Shown: positions 21,964-32,667, counted from the first letter of the stretch. The stretch: DNA of 64,000 bases from Stenotrophomonas sp. 57 (GCF_030291075.1 NZ_CP127407.1:866001-930000), one strand, 5' to 3'. The notes: generated by a model not told the origin, from the letters alone. Made by a program: numbers and translations.

Positions 21964-22131
21964 ATCCCACAGGAAACCCGCTTCTGCTTCGGCTGTTGCT
22001 GTTGCTCTGGCTTCGGCAGGTGCAGGGCTGCAAGCCCTGCCGACCAACACCCTGCTTACGAACGACTGACGTGACGCTCATGCGCCATGCGCGAGGCTGT
22101 CCGCTTGGCTGTTCGAGTGGAGGTGGCAACG

Positions 22132-23274
22132 GTGCACTGGCAAACCGCACAGGCCTACGCATGGCCGTTGGGATTGGCAGCAGTGGTGGGCGGCGTCGGT
22201 GCGTGGCTGATCCTGTGGATCTATCACCGGCTGAAAGGGCGTGATCGGCGGCGCGCGCGCATCGGTCGCGTGCTTGGATTGCCGATGGCCACCGCATGGC
22301 CGCTGCTGCTGTTGATTCCAGCGCTGCAGGCCACGCCGCTGCAGGATCCCGTGCTGGGCAATCTGCAGCATGTGCTGCACATCGCGCTGACCGCCTGCTT
22401 CATCTGGTTGCTGGTGCGAGCGGTCGCCGCGGGTGAGCGCGCGATCCTGCGCAACCATCCAATCGATGTCTCCGACAACCTGGAGGCACGCCGCATCCAG
22501 ACCCAGACGCGGGTGCTCAGCCGCGTGTTGATGGGCGGCATCATCGTGCTCGGTGCCTCGCTGGTGCTGTTGACGTTCCCGATGGTGCAGAAGATCGGCA
22601 CGGCCCTGCTGGCGTCGGCGGGCCTGATCGGCCTGGTGGCGGGTATCGCGGCCAAGCCGGTGTTCGGCAACCTCATTGCCGGCCTGCAGATTGCGGTAAC
22701 GCAGCCGATCCGCCTGGATGACGTGGTGATCGTCGAAGGCGAGTGGGGCCGCATCGAGGAGATCGGCAGCAGCTACGTGGTAGTGCGCATCTGGGATGAG
22801 CGGCGGATGGTGGTGCCGCTGACCTGGTTCATCGAGAACCCGTTCCAGAACTGGACGCGACGCAGTGCCGATCTGCTCGGCACGGCCTTCCTGTGGCTGG
22901 ACTACCGAGCACCGATCGCGGCGATCCGTGCCGAGCTGGAGCGTATCTGTCGTGGCGAAGCGCTGTGGGATGGTCGGGTCTGCGTGACCCAGGTGACCGA
23001 AACCAGCGAACGCGCAATCCAGGTACGCCTGTTGGTCAGCGCACGCAGTTCCGGCGATGCCTTTGACCTGCGCTGCCTGGTGCGCGAGCGCATGCTCGAT
23101 TTCCTTGCGCGCGAGCATCCGCAGGCGCTGCCGCAGGTCCGTGCACGCGTGCAGCACGATGATGAGCTGGATATGCCGCGCGGTCCGCGGGCGCGCACCG
23201 CGGATGTGCGGTCGCCGGGTGCTGAAGATGGTGAGGCCGCGATCGCGCCGATGGAGCCTGACCAGCCTCTGTAG
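22132..23274 (+). CDS. Mechanosensitive ion channel family protein (MscS type)
   Basis: This is an inner-membrane channel of the MscS superfamily, expected to open under hypo-osmotic stress. GTG 22132 (380 aa) is chosen because GGAGG at 22119-22123 is 8 bp upstream; ATG 22087 would add 15 residues without a ribosome binding site. Three or four hydrophobic segments precede the pore-helix region (LLASAGLIGLVAGIAAKPVFGNLIAGLQIA) and the beta-domain (IRLDDVVIVEGEWGRIEEIGSSYV). The last roughly 45 residues are polar and low-complexity. Confidence 0.92.
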   Translation: MHWQTAQAYAWPLGLAAVVGGVGAWLILWIYHRLKGRDRRRARIGRVLGLPMATAWPLLLLIPALQATPLQDPVLGNLQHVLHIALTACFIWLLVRAVAAGERAILRNHPIDVSDNLEARRIQTQTRVLSRVLMGGIIVLGASLVLLTFPMVQKIGTALLASAGLIGLVAGIAAKPVFGNLIAGLQIAVTQPIRLDDVVIVEGEWGRIEEIGSSYVVVRIWDERRMVVPLTWFIENPFQNWTRRSADLLGTAFLWLDYRAPIAAIRAELERICRGEALWDGRVCVTQVTETSERAIQVRLLVSARSSGDAFDLRCLVRERMLDFLAREHPQALPQVRARVQHDDELDMPRGPRARTADVRSPGAEDGEAAIAPMEPDQPL

Positions 23275-23336
23275 AGCTGAGCCGTGCTCGGCTGCTTTCG
23301 ATTTTCCGGTGAAGCCGAGCGTGGGCTCGGCGCTAC
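23271..23336. repeat. Inverted pair of SMAG-like palindromes
   Basis: GTAGAGCTGAGCCGTGCTCGGCT at one end and AGCCGAGCGTGGGCTCGGCGCTAC at the other, facing each other around a short AT-richer spacer. It begins at the MscS stop codon and lies between convergent genes, suggesting a shared 3' structure. Confidence 0.7.
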
Positions 23337-23346
23337 AGAAACACGA

Positions 23347-24969
23347 TCAAGGCTCGCCGGCGTCGATCAGTGCGTCGGTATCAAAGTGCGGCGGCTTGCG
23401 CGCGCGCGTGCGTTGCTCGTAGGCGTAGGCCATCTCGATCAGCTTCGGCTCGCTCCAGGCGGTGCCCATGAACAGCAGGCCGACCGGCAGGCCGTCGATC
23501 TGGCCCATCGGCACGCTGAGGCTCGGGTAGCCGGCCACGGCAGCGGCGCTGTAGCTCTCGCCGGGGAAGTCGTCGCCTTCGCTGCGGATCGGCCATGCGA
23601 CGCCGGTGGTCGGCGCCACCAGCGCATCGAGTTGATGGGCGGCGAGGGCGGCATCGATGCCCTCCGGACCGGCCAGGCGGCGGGCTTCACTGCGTGCGCG
23701 GATGTAGACCGGGTCTGCCAGGCCCGCGGTGGCGTCAGCCTCCACCAGCAACTCCTGGCCGAACAGGCCCAGTTCCTGTTTGCTGTGCGCCTGGTTGAAG
23801 GCGATCAGCTCGGCCAGGCTGCGCAATGGCGCGCGGTGGGTGCTGAAGTAGCGCTCCAGCCCGGCCTTGAATTCGTACAGCAGCAGCGTGCGCTCGGCCT
23901 CGGCCCAGGCACCCTGGTTGGGCAGCTCCACCGGCACCACCACGGCGCCGGCGCGACGCAGCTCGGTGGCGGCCTGTTCGATCAGGGGCGGCATGCCGCG
24001 GTACTTCAGCAGCGGCGTCTGCAGCAGGCCGATGCGTTTGCCGCGCAGGCCCTGCGGGTCCAGGCGGGCGGTGTAGTCGTAGACCGCGCGGCCGGGCATG
24101 GTCGCGGTGGCCGGATCGGCATCGTCGCGGCCGGCGATCGCGGTCAGCACAGCGGCGGCATCGGCGACGCTGCGTGTCATCGGCCCGGCGGTGTCCTGGC
24201 TGAAAGAGATCGGCACGATGCCATCGCGGCTGACCAGGCCGACCGTCGGCTTCAGGCCGACCACGCCGTTGATGGCGGCGGGGCAGACGATGCTGCCGTC
24301 GGTTTCGGTGCCGATCGCCACGCTGGCCAGGTTGGCGGCCACGGCCACCGCGCTGCCGCTGCTGGAGCCACAGGGCGAATGGCTCAGGCGATAGGGATTG
24401 CGGGTTTGGCCACCGCGTGCGCTCCACCCGGAAATCGAATCATTGCCGCGGAAGTTGGCCCATTCGCTGAGGTTGGTCTTGCCCAGCACCACGGCACCGG
24501 CCTCGCGCAGCCGGCGCACCAGGTAGGCGTCGTCCGGGCGGAATCCCTGCAGGGCCAGCGAGCCGGCGCTGGTGGCCATCGGCGCGGCGTTGATGTTGTC
24601 CTTCAGCAGCAGCGGGATGCCGTGCAGCGGGCCGCGCAGGCGTCCTTCGCGGCGCTCGCGGTCGCGCGCGGCCGCTTCCTTCAGGGCATCGGGGTTGAGC
24701 TCGATCACCGCGCGCAGGCGCGGCCCGGTGCGGTCGAGGCTGGCGATGCGCTGCAGGTAGGCCTGGGTCAGGGTGGTGCTGTCCAGCTCGCCGGCGGTCA
24801 TCCTCGCCTGCAGGTCGGCGACATCGGTTTCGGCATACGGGAACGGCACGTTGCGGCTCGCAGGTTCGGCCGCATGGGCGCTGGACGTGGCGGGGCTGCA
24901 GCCAGCCGAAAGCAGCGCAGGCAGCGCGGCGAGCAGGCAGGTCAGCAGAGGCGTCAAGGACGGGCGCAT
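23347..24969 (-). CDS. Amidase-signature family lipoprotein
   Basis: This is an amidase-signature hydrolase whose substrate is unknown. At 540 aa (ATG 24969, [13 protein letters not shown]) it begins with a lipoprotein signal ending LLSAGC, so it is probably anchored in the cell envelope. The catalytic elements of the family are visible: the lysine in LLLKDNINA, the Ser region [14 protein letters not shown] and the nucleophile stretch GTETDGSI. The frame stays open 72 codons upstream, but the lipobox favours this start. It lies downstream of a DUF2127 gene on the same strand. Confidence 0.92.
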   Translation of the reverse strand: MRPSLTPLLTCLLAALPALLSAGCSPATSSAHAAEPASRNVPFPYAETDVADLQARMTAGELDSTTLTQAYLQRIASLDRTGPRLRAVIELNPDALKEAAARDRERREGRLRGPLHGIPLLLKDNINAAPMATSAGSLALQGFRPDDAYLVRRLREAGAVVLGKTNLSEWANFRGNDSISGWSARGGQTRNPYRLSHSPCGSSSGSAVAVAANLASVAIGTETDGSIVCPAAINGVVGLKPTVGLVSRDGIVPISFSQDTAGPMTRSVADAAAVLTAIAGRDDADPATATMPGRAVYDYTARLDPQGLRGKRIGLLQTPLLKYRGMPPLIEQAATELRRAGAVVVPVELPNQGAWAEAERTLLLYEFKAGLERYFSTHRAPLRSLAELIAFNQAHSKQELGLFGQELLVEADATAGLADPVYIRARSEARRLAGPEGIDAALAAHQLDALVAPTTGVAWPIRSEGDDFPGESYSAAAVAGYPSLSVPMGQIDGLPVGLLFMGTAWSEPKLIEMAYAYEQRTRARKPPHFDTDALIDAGEP

Positions 24970-25010
24970 GGGGCGGCTTGGTCGGCTCCAATCCCCAGTG
25001 TAGCCGGTGC

Positions 25011-25478
25011 TCAGCGGTGGCGCTTGCGCAGGTCGCGGGCGAGGACGTAGACCACGATCAGGTTGATCGCCAGGATCGTCCACGACGGCCAGCCGGGATG
25101 GCGGATGATCGCGAAGATGTCGAAGGGCAGGTACAGCGAGGCGGTCAGGCAGCCCAGCCAGGAGGCCCAGGCCTTGGCCCGCCACAGGCCCCAGGCTTCG
25201 ACCAGGTGCAGCAGGCCGTAGCCGATCATCCCCGCCGCGGCCAGGTGCACCGCGTCGGGGCTGATCATGTGCAGCAGCGAGGGCAGGGTGCCATGGTCCG
25301 GATCCAGGCTGAAACGCCGGATCAGGACCATGATGCCGTGCCGCAGCGGCTGCGGTCCGAGCACTTCCAGCCCGGTGGCCGCCAACAGCGCCAGCATCGC
25401 CTTGCTCGCTTCGAGCAGGGCGATGACGTGGAGACCCGGATGCCGGTGTGGATCCGGGTTGTAGCCGCTCGGGTTCAC
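25011..25478 (-). CDS. DUF2127 family membrane protein
   Basis: This is a small integral membrane protein of unknown function, 155 aa. It shows four hydrophobic segments and the family-like features GLHVIALLEASKAMLALLAA, HGTLPSLL, GYGLLHLVEAWGLWRAKAWA and LIVVYVLARDLRKRHR. It starts 11 bp downstream of the typA stop on the same strand, so it may be cotranscribed with typA. Nothing visible points to a specific role. Confidence 0.8.
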   Translation of the reverse strand: MNPSGYNPDPHRHPGLHVIALLEASKAMLALLAATGLEVLGPQPLRHGIMVLIRRFSLDPDHGTLPSLLHMISPDAVHLAAAGMIGYGLLHLVEAWGLWRAKAWASWLGCLTASLYLPFDIFAIIRHPGWPSWTILAINLIVVYVLARDLRKRHR

Positions 25479-25489
25479 GGGGTGCTGGC

Positions 25490-27337
25490 TCAGCCGCCGC
25501 GCGAAGCCTTCTTGCGGTCGCTTTCGGTCAGGAACTTCTTGCGCAGACGGATCTCCTTCGGGGTGATCTCGACCAGCTCGTCGTCTTCGATGAAGTCCAG
25601 GGCCTGTTCCAGCGAGTACTTGATCGCCGGGGTCAGCTGGATCGCATCGTCCTTGCCCGAAGCGCGCATGTTGGTCAGCGGCTTGGTCTTGATCGCGTTG
25701 ACGGTCAGGTCGTTGTCCTTGGAGTGGATACCGACCAGCTGACCTTCATACACGTTGTCGCCTTCAGCAGCGAAGAGCTTGCCGCGCTCCTGCAGCGGGC
25801 CCAGCGAGTAGGCCGGCGTGGTACCCGGGGCGTTGGCGATCATCACACCGTTGATGCGCTTGGCGATGGCGCCCTGTTCCTTCGGACCGTAGTGGTCGAA
25901 CACGTGGAACAGCAGGCCCGAACCCTGGGTGAGGGTCTTGAACTCGTTCTGGAAACCGATCAGGCCACGGGCCGGGATCTGGTATTCCAGGCGCACGCGG
26001 CCCTTGCCGTCCGGCTCCATGTTCTTCAGCTGGCCCTTGCGGGTACCCAGCTTTTCCATCACGCCGCCCTGGTGCACTTCTTCGATGTCCACCACCAGCT
26101 GCTCGATCGGCTCCATCATCTGGCCGTCGATTTCCTTGATGATCACTTCCGGGCGCGACACGGCCAGCTCGTAGCCTTCACGACGCATGTTCTCGATCAG
26201 CACCGACAGGTGCAGTTCGCCACGGCCGGAGACCAGGAACTTGTCGGCGTCTTCCAGCTGTTCGACCTTCAGGGCCACGTTGTGGACCTGCTCGCGGTCC
26301 AGGCGGTCCTTGATCTGGCGGCTGGTCAGGAACTTGCCACCGGACAGATCCTTGTTGCCGGCGAACGGCGAGTTGTTGACCTGGAAGGTCATCGAGATGG
26401 TCGGTTCGTCGACGGTCAGTGCCGGCAGCGCTTCCGGGGTGTCCGGGTGGCACAGGGTGTCGGAGATGGTCAGTTCCGGAATGCCGGAGATGGCCACGAT
26501 GTCACCGGCTTCGGCGGTGTCCTGCTCGATGCGCTCCAGGCCCAGGAAGCCCAGTACCTGGGCGACCTTGCCGTTGCGCTTCTTGCCTTCACGGTCGATG
26601 ACCGCGACCTGCATGTTCTTCTTCAGGGTGCCGCGCTGGATGCGGCCGATGCCGATCACGCCCACGAAGTTGTTGTAGTCCAGCTGGCTGATGCGCATCT
26701 GGAACGGGCCTTCCGGGTCCACTTCCGGACGCGGGGCGTGCTGCATGATCGCTTCGTACAGAGCGGTCATGTCGCCGTCGCGCACGGTATCTTCCAGGCC
26801 GGCGTAGCCGTTCAGGGCCGAGGCGTAGACGATCGGGAAGTCCAGCTGCTCGTTGGTGGCGCCGAGCTTGTCGAACAGGTCGAAGACCTGGTCGATCACC
26901 CACTCCGGACGCGCGCCCGGACGGTCGATCTTGTTGACCACGACGATCGGCTTGAAGCCCATCGCGAAGGCCTTCTGGGTGACGAAGCGGGTCTGCGGCA
27001 TCGGGCCGTCCATCGCATCGACCAGGATCAGCACGGTGTCGACCATCGACAGCACGCGCTCGACCTCACCACCGAAGTCGGCGTGCCCGGGGGTGTCGAC
27101 AATGTTGATCCGGTTCTTGATGCCGGTCTTCTTGTCTTCCCAGGTGATGGCGGTGTTCTTGGCCAGGATGGTGATGCCGCGTTCCTTTTCCTGGTCGTTG
27201 CTGTCCATCACGCGCTCGGCGAGGACGGTGCGCTCGGACAGGGTGCCGGACTGCTTCAGCAGCTGGTCGACCAGGGTGGTCTTGCCATGGTCGACGTGGG
27301 CGACGATGGCGATGTTGCGAAGATTTTCGATGGACAT
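25490..27337 (-). CDS. typA: Ribosome-associated GTPase TypA/BipA
   Basis: TypA/BipA is a translational GTPase of the EF-G family involved in ribosome assembly and stress adaptation. The protein has 615 aa from ATG 27337 ([21 protein letters not shown]). G-motifs are [17 protein letters not shown] and NKID. The BipA-specific C-terminal region ends [19 protein letters not shown]. An earlier ATG in the ORF (27385) lies in the promoter region and is rejected. Confidence 0.97.
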   Translation of the reverse strand: MSIENLRNIAIVAHVDHGKTTLVDQLLKQSGTLSERTVLAERVMDSNDQEKERGITILAKNTAITWEDKKTGIKNRINIVDTPGHADFGGEVERVLSMVDTVLILVDAMDGPMPQTRFVTQKAFAMGFKPIVVVNKIDRPGARPEWVIDQVFDLFDKLGATNEQLDFPIVYASALNGYAGLEDTVRDGDMTALYEAIMQHAPRPEVDPEGPFQMRISQLDYNNFVGVIGIGRIQRGTLKKNMQVAVIDREGKKRNGKVAQVLGFLGLERIEQDTAEAGDIVAISGIPELTISDTLCHPDTPEALPALTVDEPTISMTFQVNNSPFAGNKDLSGGKFLTSRQIKDRLDREQVHNVALKVEQLEDADKFLVSGRGELHLSVLIENMRREGYELAVSRPEVIIKEIDGQMMEPIEQLVVDIEEVHQGGVMEKLGTRKGQLKNMEPDGKGRVRLEYQIPARGLIGFQNEFKTLTQGSGLLFHVFDHYGPKEQGAIAKRINGVMIANAPGTTPAYSLGPLQERGKLFAAEGDNVYEGQLVGIHSKDNDLTVNAIKTKPLTNMRASGKDDAIQLTPAIKYSLEQALDFIEDDELVEITPKEIRLRKKFLTESDRKKASRGG

Positions 27338-27383
27338 ACGAAAGGGGGCCAGTCGGCGCCGGATTTGGAAAAAGAAGTCCAAC

Positions 27384-27412
27384 ATTATACGTCGAACTTG
27401 ACGATTCGCGAA
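27384..27412 (-). promoter_or_regulatory. Candidate typA promoter
   Basis: On the minus strand a perfect -10 TATAAT (27384-27389) lies 17 bp from a weak -35 TTCGCG (27407-27412). Transcription would start about 40 nt before the typA ATG. The 273-bp region to ppiB otherwise holds only GC-rich sequence and the ppiB Shine-Dalgarno sequence AAGGA (27601-27605). Confidence 0.5.
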
Positions 27413-27610
27413 AAGATGGAGTTCACGCCCGTCACGCCCCCCATTCAGCTGACCATCCGCGGCCCCGGCCGAGGCCGCCAGGACCCGGCGGCGCGGCTCC
27501 CCGTCCGTGGGCTGAAGCGAGGCGCTTCACCCATGGTCGAAGCCGCCGCCGACACGAGGCGGGTGTAAACTAGGTGGCTAGACGCATTCCCCTTTGCATC
27601 AAGGATCTTC

Positions 27611-29207
<1,597 letters not shown>

Positions 29208-29222
29208 TACGGGCCTCGGCCG

Positions 29223-29247
29223 GTAGGTGCCGACCGTTGGTCGGTAC
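29223..29247. repeat. GTAG-tagged palindrome (SMAG-like)
   Basis: GTAGGTGCCGACC-gtt-GGTCGGTAC directly follows the mdh stop codon and precedes its terminator. Confidence 0.65.
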
Positions 29248-29251
29248 GCAG

Positions 29252-29281
29252 AAAACGGGGAAGCTTCGGCTTCCCCGTTTT
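29252..29281 (+). terminator. Terminator of mdh
   Basis: AAAACGGGGAAGC-TTCG-GCTTCCCCGTTTT is a perfect 13-bp stem ending in TTTT, with a matching A-run 5', so it could work in both directions. Confidence 0.85.
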
Positions 29282-29303
29282 CATTTGGAATTCCTGGAAC
29301 CGC

Positions 29304-29918
29304 ATGATCCACCTGCACTACATCGACGACGCGCTGCTGGTGGCCGAGAAGCCGGCCGGCCTGCTGTCCGTGCCCGGCCGCAGCGCCGAGAACCAGGACT
29401 GCGTGGTCGCGCGCCTGCAGGCGGTGTACCCGGACGCGCTGACCGTGCACCGGCTGGACCAGGTCACCTCGGGCCTGCTGCTGCACGCGCGCGGCAAGGA
29501 GATGCAGGCCGCAGTGTCGATGCAGTTCGAGCAGCGCCAGGTCGGCAAGTGCTACGAAGCCGTCGTGCAGGGTGTGATCGAAAGCGATGCCGGTGAAGTG
29601 GACCTGCCGCTGATCGTGGACTGGCCGAACCGGCCGAAGCAGATGGTCGACCATGGGAGCGGCAAGCCGGCGCTGACGCGTTGGCGCGTGCTGGCGCGTG
29701 ATGTTGAAGCGCAGCGCACGCGCGTGGCGCTGGAACCGATCACTGGCCGCAGCCATCAGCTGCGGTTGCACATGGCCAGTCTTGGCCATCCGATTGTTGG
29801 CGACGTGCTGTATGACGCGGCACCGGCGCACCGCGTGCATCTGCATGCGCGCAGCCTGCGGTTCACGCATCCGCTGACGGGCGAGGTGCTCGCGTTCGAG
29901 TCCGCGGCTCCGTTCTAG
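29304..29918 (+). CDS. RluA-family pseudouridine synthase
   Basis: This enzyme converts uridine to pseudouridine in rRNA and/or tRNA. The protein has 204 aa. The catalytic motif HRLDQVTSG contains the family's conserved Asp. KPAGLLSVPGR and ITGRSHQLRLHMASLGHPIVGD are further RluA-family blocks. There is no S4 domain, so it resembles the short RluA type that modifies 23S U746 and tRNA U32 in E. coli; the target here is inferred. Confidence 0.92.
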   Translation: MIHLHYIDDALLVAEKPAGLLSVPGRSAENQDCVVARLQAVYPDALTVHRLDQVTSGLLLHARGKEMQAAVSMQFEQRQVGKCYEAVVQGVIESDAGEVDLPLIVDWPNRPKQMVDHGSGKPALTRWRVLARDVEAQRTRVALEPITGRSHQLRLHMASLGHPIVGDVLYDAAPAHRVHLHARSLRFTHPLTGEVLAFESAAPF

Positions 29919-29990
29919 GGGGTCGGCAGGGCTTGCAGCCCTGCACCCGCAGAATTAACGTCAACGTCAAAAGCGGGCTGTCCGTGGGGT

Positions 29991-30094
29991 GGCGGGGCGG
30001 TGTGGGTAGGCAGGACACGCCGTAAACCCATCCATGGGGGCTCGATGGCGCCATCCATGGCGCCAACGGTCCTGCCAACCCACACCGCCCCACC
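29991..30094 (+). repeat. Arm-core-arm element C (52-nt core)
   Basis: The core (30017-30068) is identical to that of element A. Arms of 26 nt (29991-30016 and 30069-30094) are almost the same as in A. Two changes in the right arm break pairing (24 of 26 pairs kept), so this copy looks slightly decayed. Confidence 0.85.
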
Positions 30095-30143
30095 CCCGAC
30101 AGATTCCTGCGGCGGTTGGTAACGGCTGTCGCTGTTGGTCTTG

Positions 30144-30167
30144 GTAGGTGTCGACCTTGGTCGACAC
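30144..30167. repeat. GTAG-tagged palindrome (SMAG-like)
   Basis: GTAG followed by GTGTCGACC-tt-GGTCGACAC, in the centre of composite unit II. Confidence 0.65.
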
Positions 30168-30248
30168 GATTTTTCTGTCAGATATCGAATTGAATATTGA
30201 ATCTGGGATCCGACCCCGTGCTCCGACAGATCGCGGAAGTCTGTCGAA

Positions 30249-30429
30249 GGCGGGGTGGGTCCGGTTGAGGGGGCGTGAGCCGCATGGGCCCGAGGCATGC
30301 CTCGGGCGGGTTGGGCAGGACGCCCAACCCCGGTCTTGCCGTGTGCGCAGGACTGCGCACACGAGCAAGCGGCGACCGAGCTTACATGGACGTACTTGCA
30401 GCGTCCCCCTCAACCGGACCCACCCCGCC
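30249..30429 (-). repeat. Arm-core-arm element D (expanded 131-nt interior)
   Basis: Perfect 25-bp arms (30249-30273 and 30405-30429; GGCGGGGTGGGTCCGGTTGA...) resemble those of element B. On the minus strand the interior begins ACGCTGCAAGTACGTCCATG and then GCTCG, matching 19 of the first 28 bases of the 52-nt core at identical offsets. It then expands into three stem-loops: GCCCGAGGCATGCCTCGGGC (30288-30307), GGGTTGGGC/GCCCAACCC (30308-30330) and a CTTGC...GTGTGCGCAG/CTGCGCACAC...GCAAG double stem (30335-30369). Confidence 0.8.
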
Positions 30430-30593
30430 ATCCCACGGATAGCCGGCTTCTGCCGTTGACGTTGCTCTGGCCTCTGCAGGCGCAGGGCTGCAAGCCCTGC
30501 AGAACAAACCCCACCCCCTACCAAGGTAGGGCGGCCCGCACGCCAGCGCCGGACTATCCTCGAACCCATGACTTTGTCTGGGAGGGCTGCGTC

Positions 30594-32474
30594 ATGAACT
30601 ACGAGGAAACCTACCGTCGCTCGATCGACGAGCCGGAGGCCTTCTGGGGCGAGGAAGCCAAGCGCATCCATTGGCACAAACCGCCACAGCAGGTGCTCGA
30701 CTACAGCAACCCGCCGTTCCGGCGCTGGTTCGTCGGCGGCGAAACCAATCTCTGCTACAACGCCGTCGACCGCCACCTGGCCGAGCGCGCCGACCAGCTC
30801 GCGCTGGTTGCCATTTCCACCGAGACCAACAGCACCCGCGAGATCACCTATCGGCAGCTGTACCGCGAAGTGAACGACTTCGCCGCGGTGCTCAAGCACC
30901 TCGGTGTCGGCCACGGCGATCGCGTGGTGATCTACATGCCGAACATGGCCGAAGCCGTGTTCGCGATGCTGGCGTGCGCGCGCATCGGTGCGGTGCATTC
31001 GGTGGTGTTCGGAGGCTTTGCCGCGCATAACCTGGCGCTGCGCATCGACGATGCCAGGCCCAAGCTGTTGATCGCCGCCGATGCCGGCATGCGCGGTGGC
31101 AAGCTCATTCCGTACAAACCGATGGTCGATGCCGCCTGCGCTGAAGCGGCTTCACCGCCACCGCACGTGCTGATCGTGTCGCGCGGGCTGGACGCAGCCG
31201 AACCGCGCGCGCCGGGCCGTGATGTGGAGTACGCCACGCTGCGCGCGCAGATCGGTGAAGTCGATGTGCCGGTGCAATGGCTGGAAGCAAGCGAGCCGAG
31301 CTACCTGCTGTACACCTCCGGCACCACCGGCAAGCCCAAGGGCGTGCAGCGTGACGTGGGTGGCTACGCGGTGGCGATGGCGCAGTCGATGGAGACCGTG
31401 TTCGACTGCAAGCCGGGCCAGGTGATGTTTTCCACCTCTGATGTCGGCTGGGCTGTCGGTCATTCCTACAATGTGTACGGTCCGCTGATCGGTGGTTGCA
31501 CCTCGCTGCTGTACGAAGGTCTGCCAACCAACCCGGACCCGGGCATCTGGTGGGCGCTGTGCGAGCAGTACAACGTGCGCACGATGTTCTCTTCGCCGAC
31601 CGCCATCCGCGTGCTGAAGAAGCACGACGCGGATTTCATCCACCGGCATGACCTGGGTGCGCTGAAGTACCTGTTCCTGGCCGGCGAGCCACTGGACGAA
31701 CCCACCGCCCACTGGATCAGCGAAGCGCTGGGCAAGCCGATCATCGACAACTACTGGCAGACCGAAACCGGCTGGCCGGCGCTGACCCTGCTGCCGGGCC
31801 TGGAGATGAAGCCGGTGCGCTTCGGTTCGCCCGGCTTCCCCAATCTCGGTTACCGGATGAAGGTGATCGACGAGAACACCGGCGAGGAGGTCGCGCCGGG
31901 GCAGAAGGGCGTGCTGGTGGTCTCGCCACCGTTGCCGCCGGGCTGCATGAGCACAGTGTGGAATGATGACAGCCGCTTCCTGCAGAGCTACTTCAGCCAC
32001 TTCAAGGAACTGCTGTACAGCTCGCTGGACTGGGCGATCCGCGATGACGATGGCTACACCTTCATCCTGGGCCGCACCGACGATGTGATTAACGTGGCCG
32101 GGCATCGCTTGGGCACGCGTGAGATCGAGGAAGCCATTTCAAGCCATCCGCGCGTGGCCGAGGCGGCGGTGATCGGGGTCATGGACGAACTGAAGGGACA
32201 GGTGCCGCTGGTGTTCGTCACCCTCAAGCAGGGGCTCAACGGTGAGGACCCGGCGCCGGTGGTGGCGGAGATGATGGCCACGGTGACCACTTCGCTCGGC
32301 GCGGTAGCGCGCCCGGCGCATGTGCACGTGGTCAATGCGCTGCCCAAGACCCGTTCGGGCAAGCTGCTGCGACGCTCGCTGCAGGCGCTGGCCGAACAGC
32401 GTGATCCGGGGGACCTGTCGACGCTGGATGATCCCAGCGCACTGGAGGAAATCCGCCGCGCGCTGGGGCGCTGA
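30594..32474 (+). CDS. prpE: Propionate--CoA ligase (acyl-CoA synthetase, PrpE-like)
   Basis: This enzyme activates propionate (or another short acid) with ATP and CoA. The protein has 626 aa from ATG 30594 with GGGAGGG upstream. Adenylate-forming motifs are LYTSGTTGKPKGVQRD, YWQTETGWPAL and the C-terminal catalytic lysine in LPKTRSGKLLRR. PrpE-like features are the length and HWHKPPQQVLDYSNPPFRRWFVGGETNLCYNA near the N-terminus; an acetyl-CoA synthetase is the alternative. No prpBCD genes are adjacent. Confidence 0.88.
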   Translation: MNYEETYRRSIDEPEAFWGEEAKRIHWHKPPQQVLDYSNPPFRRWFVGGETNLCYNAVDRHLAERADQLALVAISTETNSTREITYRQLYREVNDFAAVLKHLGVGHGDRVVIYMPNMAEAVFAMLACARIGAVHSVVFGGFAAHNLALRIDDARPKLLIAADAGMRGGKLIPYKPMVDAACAEAASPPPHVLIVSRGLDAAEPRAPGRDVEYATLRAQIGEVDVPVQWLEASEPSYLLYTSGTTGKPKGVQRDVGGYAVAMAQSMETVFDCKPGQVMFSTSDVGWAVGHSYNVYGPLIGGCTSLLYEGLPTNPDPGIWWALCEQYNVRTMFSSPTAIRVLKKHDADFIHRHDLGALKYLFLAGEPLDEPTAHWISEALGKPIIDNYWQTETGWPALTLLPGLEMKPVRFGSPGFPNLGYRMKVIDENTGEEVAPGQKGVLVVSPPLPPGCMSTVWNDDSRFLQSYFSHFKELLYSSLDWAIRDDDGYTFILGRTDDVINVAGHRLGTREIEEAISSHPRVAEAAVIGVMDELKGQVPLVFVTLKQGLNGEDPAPVVAEMMATVTTSLGAVARPAHVHVVNALPKTRSGKLLRRSLQALAEQRDPGDLSTLDDPSALEEIRRALGR

Positions 32475-32483
32475 CCTGCTTCT

Positions 32484-32550
32484 GTAGAGCCGAGCCGATG
32501 CTCGGCTCCGCATGCCTTGCCAAGGCAGCCGAGCATCGGCTCGGCTCTAC
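32484..32550. repeat. Inverted pair of SMAG-like palindromes
   Basis: GTAGAGCCGAGCCGATGCTCGGCT, then a short spacer (CATGCCTTGCCAAGGCA) that is itself partly palindromic, then GCCGAGCATCGGCTCGGCTCTAC. The whole forms one long near-perfect inverted repeat directly after prpE. Confidence 0.8.
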
Positions 32551-32581
32551 AGGGGAGGCCGTTGCTGCACCGCAGCTTCCT

Positions 32582-32615
32582 CCCTGCAACCGGTGCGCTA
32601 AGCTCGGTTGCAGGG
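32582..32615 (+). repeat. 11-bp stem-loop upstream of the small unknown gene
   Basis: CCCTGCAACCG and CGGTTGCAGGG pair perfectly around a 12-nt loop, 52 bp before the next start codon. It is either a leader structure or another small palindromic repeat. Confidence 0.45.
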
Positions 32616-32667
32616 GAGCGTGCCCGCAAGGGCGCGCTGGCATGGCGCATGAAGGGAGGGGGAGGCA

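Larger units (their letters stand above)
21538..22042. repeat. Composite palindromic repeat unit I (505 bp)
   Basis: This unit fills the gap between DAHP synthase and the MscS gene. The outer ends are inverted copies of CGGCAGGGCTTGCAGCCCTG followed by a GAAGC/CAAC-rich linker and CCCGC-type sequence. Inside lie two arm-core-arm elements in opposite orientation (21612-21715 and 21862-21963). The centre has two GTAG/CTAC palindromes and an AT-rich stretch (CGAATATATCGATATC). The motif CAGATCGCGGAAATCTGTCG precedes the second element. The same module order recurs at 29924-30501. No coding capacity is supported. Confidence 0.8.
29924..30501. repeat. Composite palindromic repeat unit II (578 bp)
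   Basis: This is a second unit with the same module order as 21538-22042, filling most of the 675-bp RluA-prpE gap. Outer inverted CGGCAGGGCTTGCAGCCCTG / CAGGGCTGCAAGCCCTGC ends are followed by AACGTCAAC-type linkers. Element C (29991-30094) comes next. The centre has a GTAG palindrome, an AT-rich stretch and half of a 39-nt repeat (GGATCCGACCCC). CAGATCGCGGAAGTCTGTCG then precedes the expanded element D (30249-30429). No coding capacity is supported. Confidence 0.8.

Noticed and set aside
21538-22042. Short ORFs within the composite repeat units as genes
   Set aside because: The same frames recur because of the repeats and read through palindromes in both directions. Translations are Pro/Arg/Cys-rich, with no ribosome binding sites.
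22087-22131. ATG 22087 as the MscS start
   Set aside because: It has no ribosome binding site and lies directly after the repeat unit; GTG 22132 has GGAGG at ideal spacing.
23284-25050. Plus-strand 588-codon frame opposite the amidase gene
   Set aside because: No motif and no start signal; it is a mirror of the amidase reading frame.
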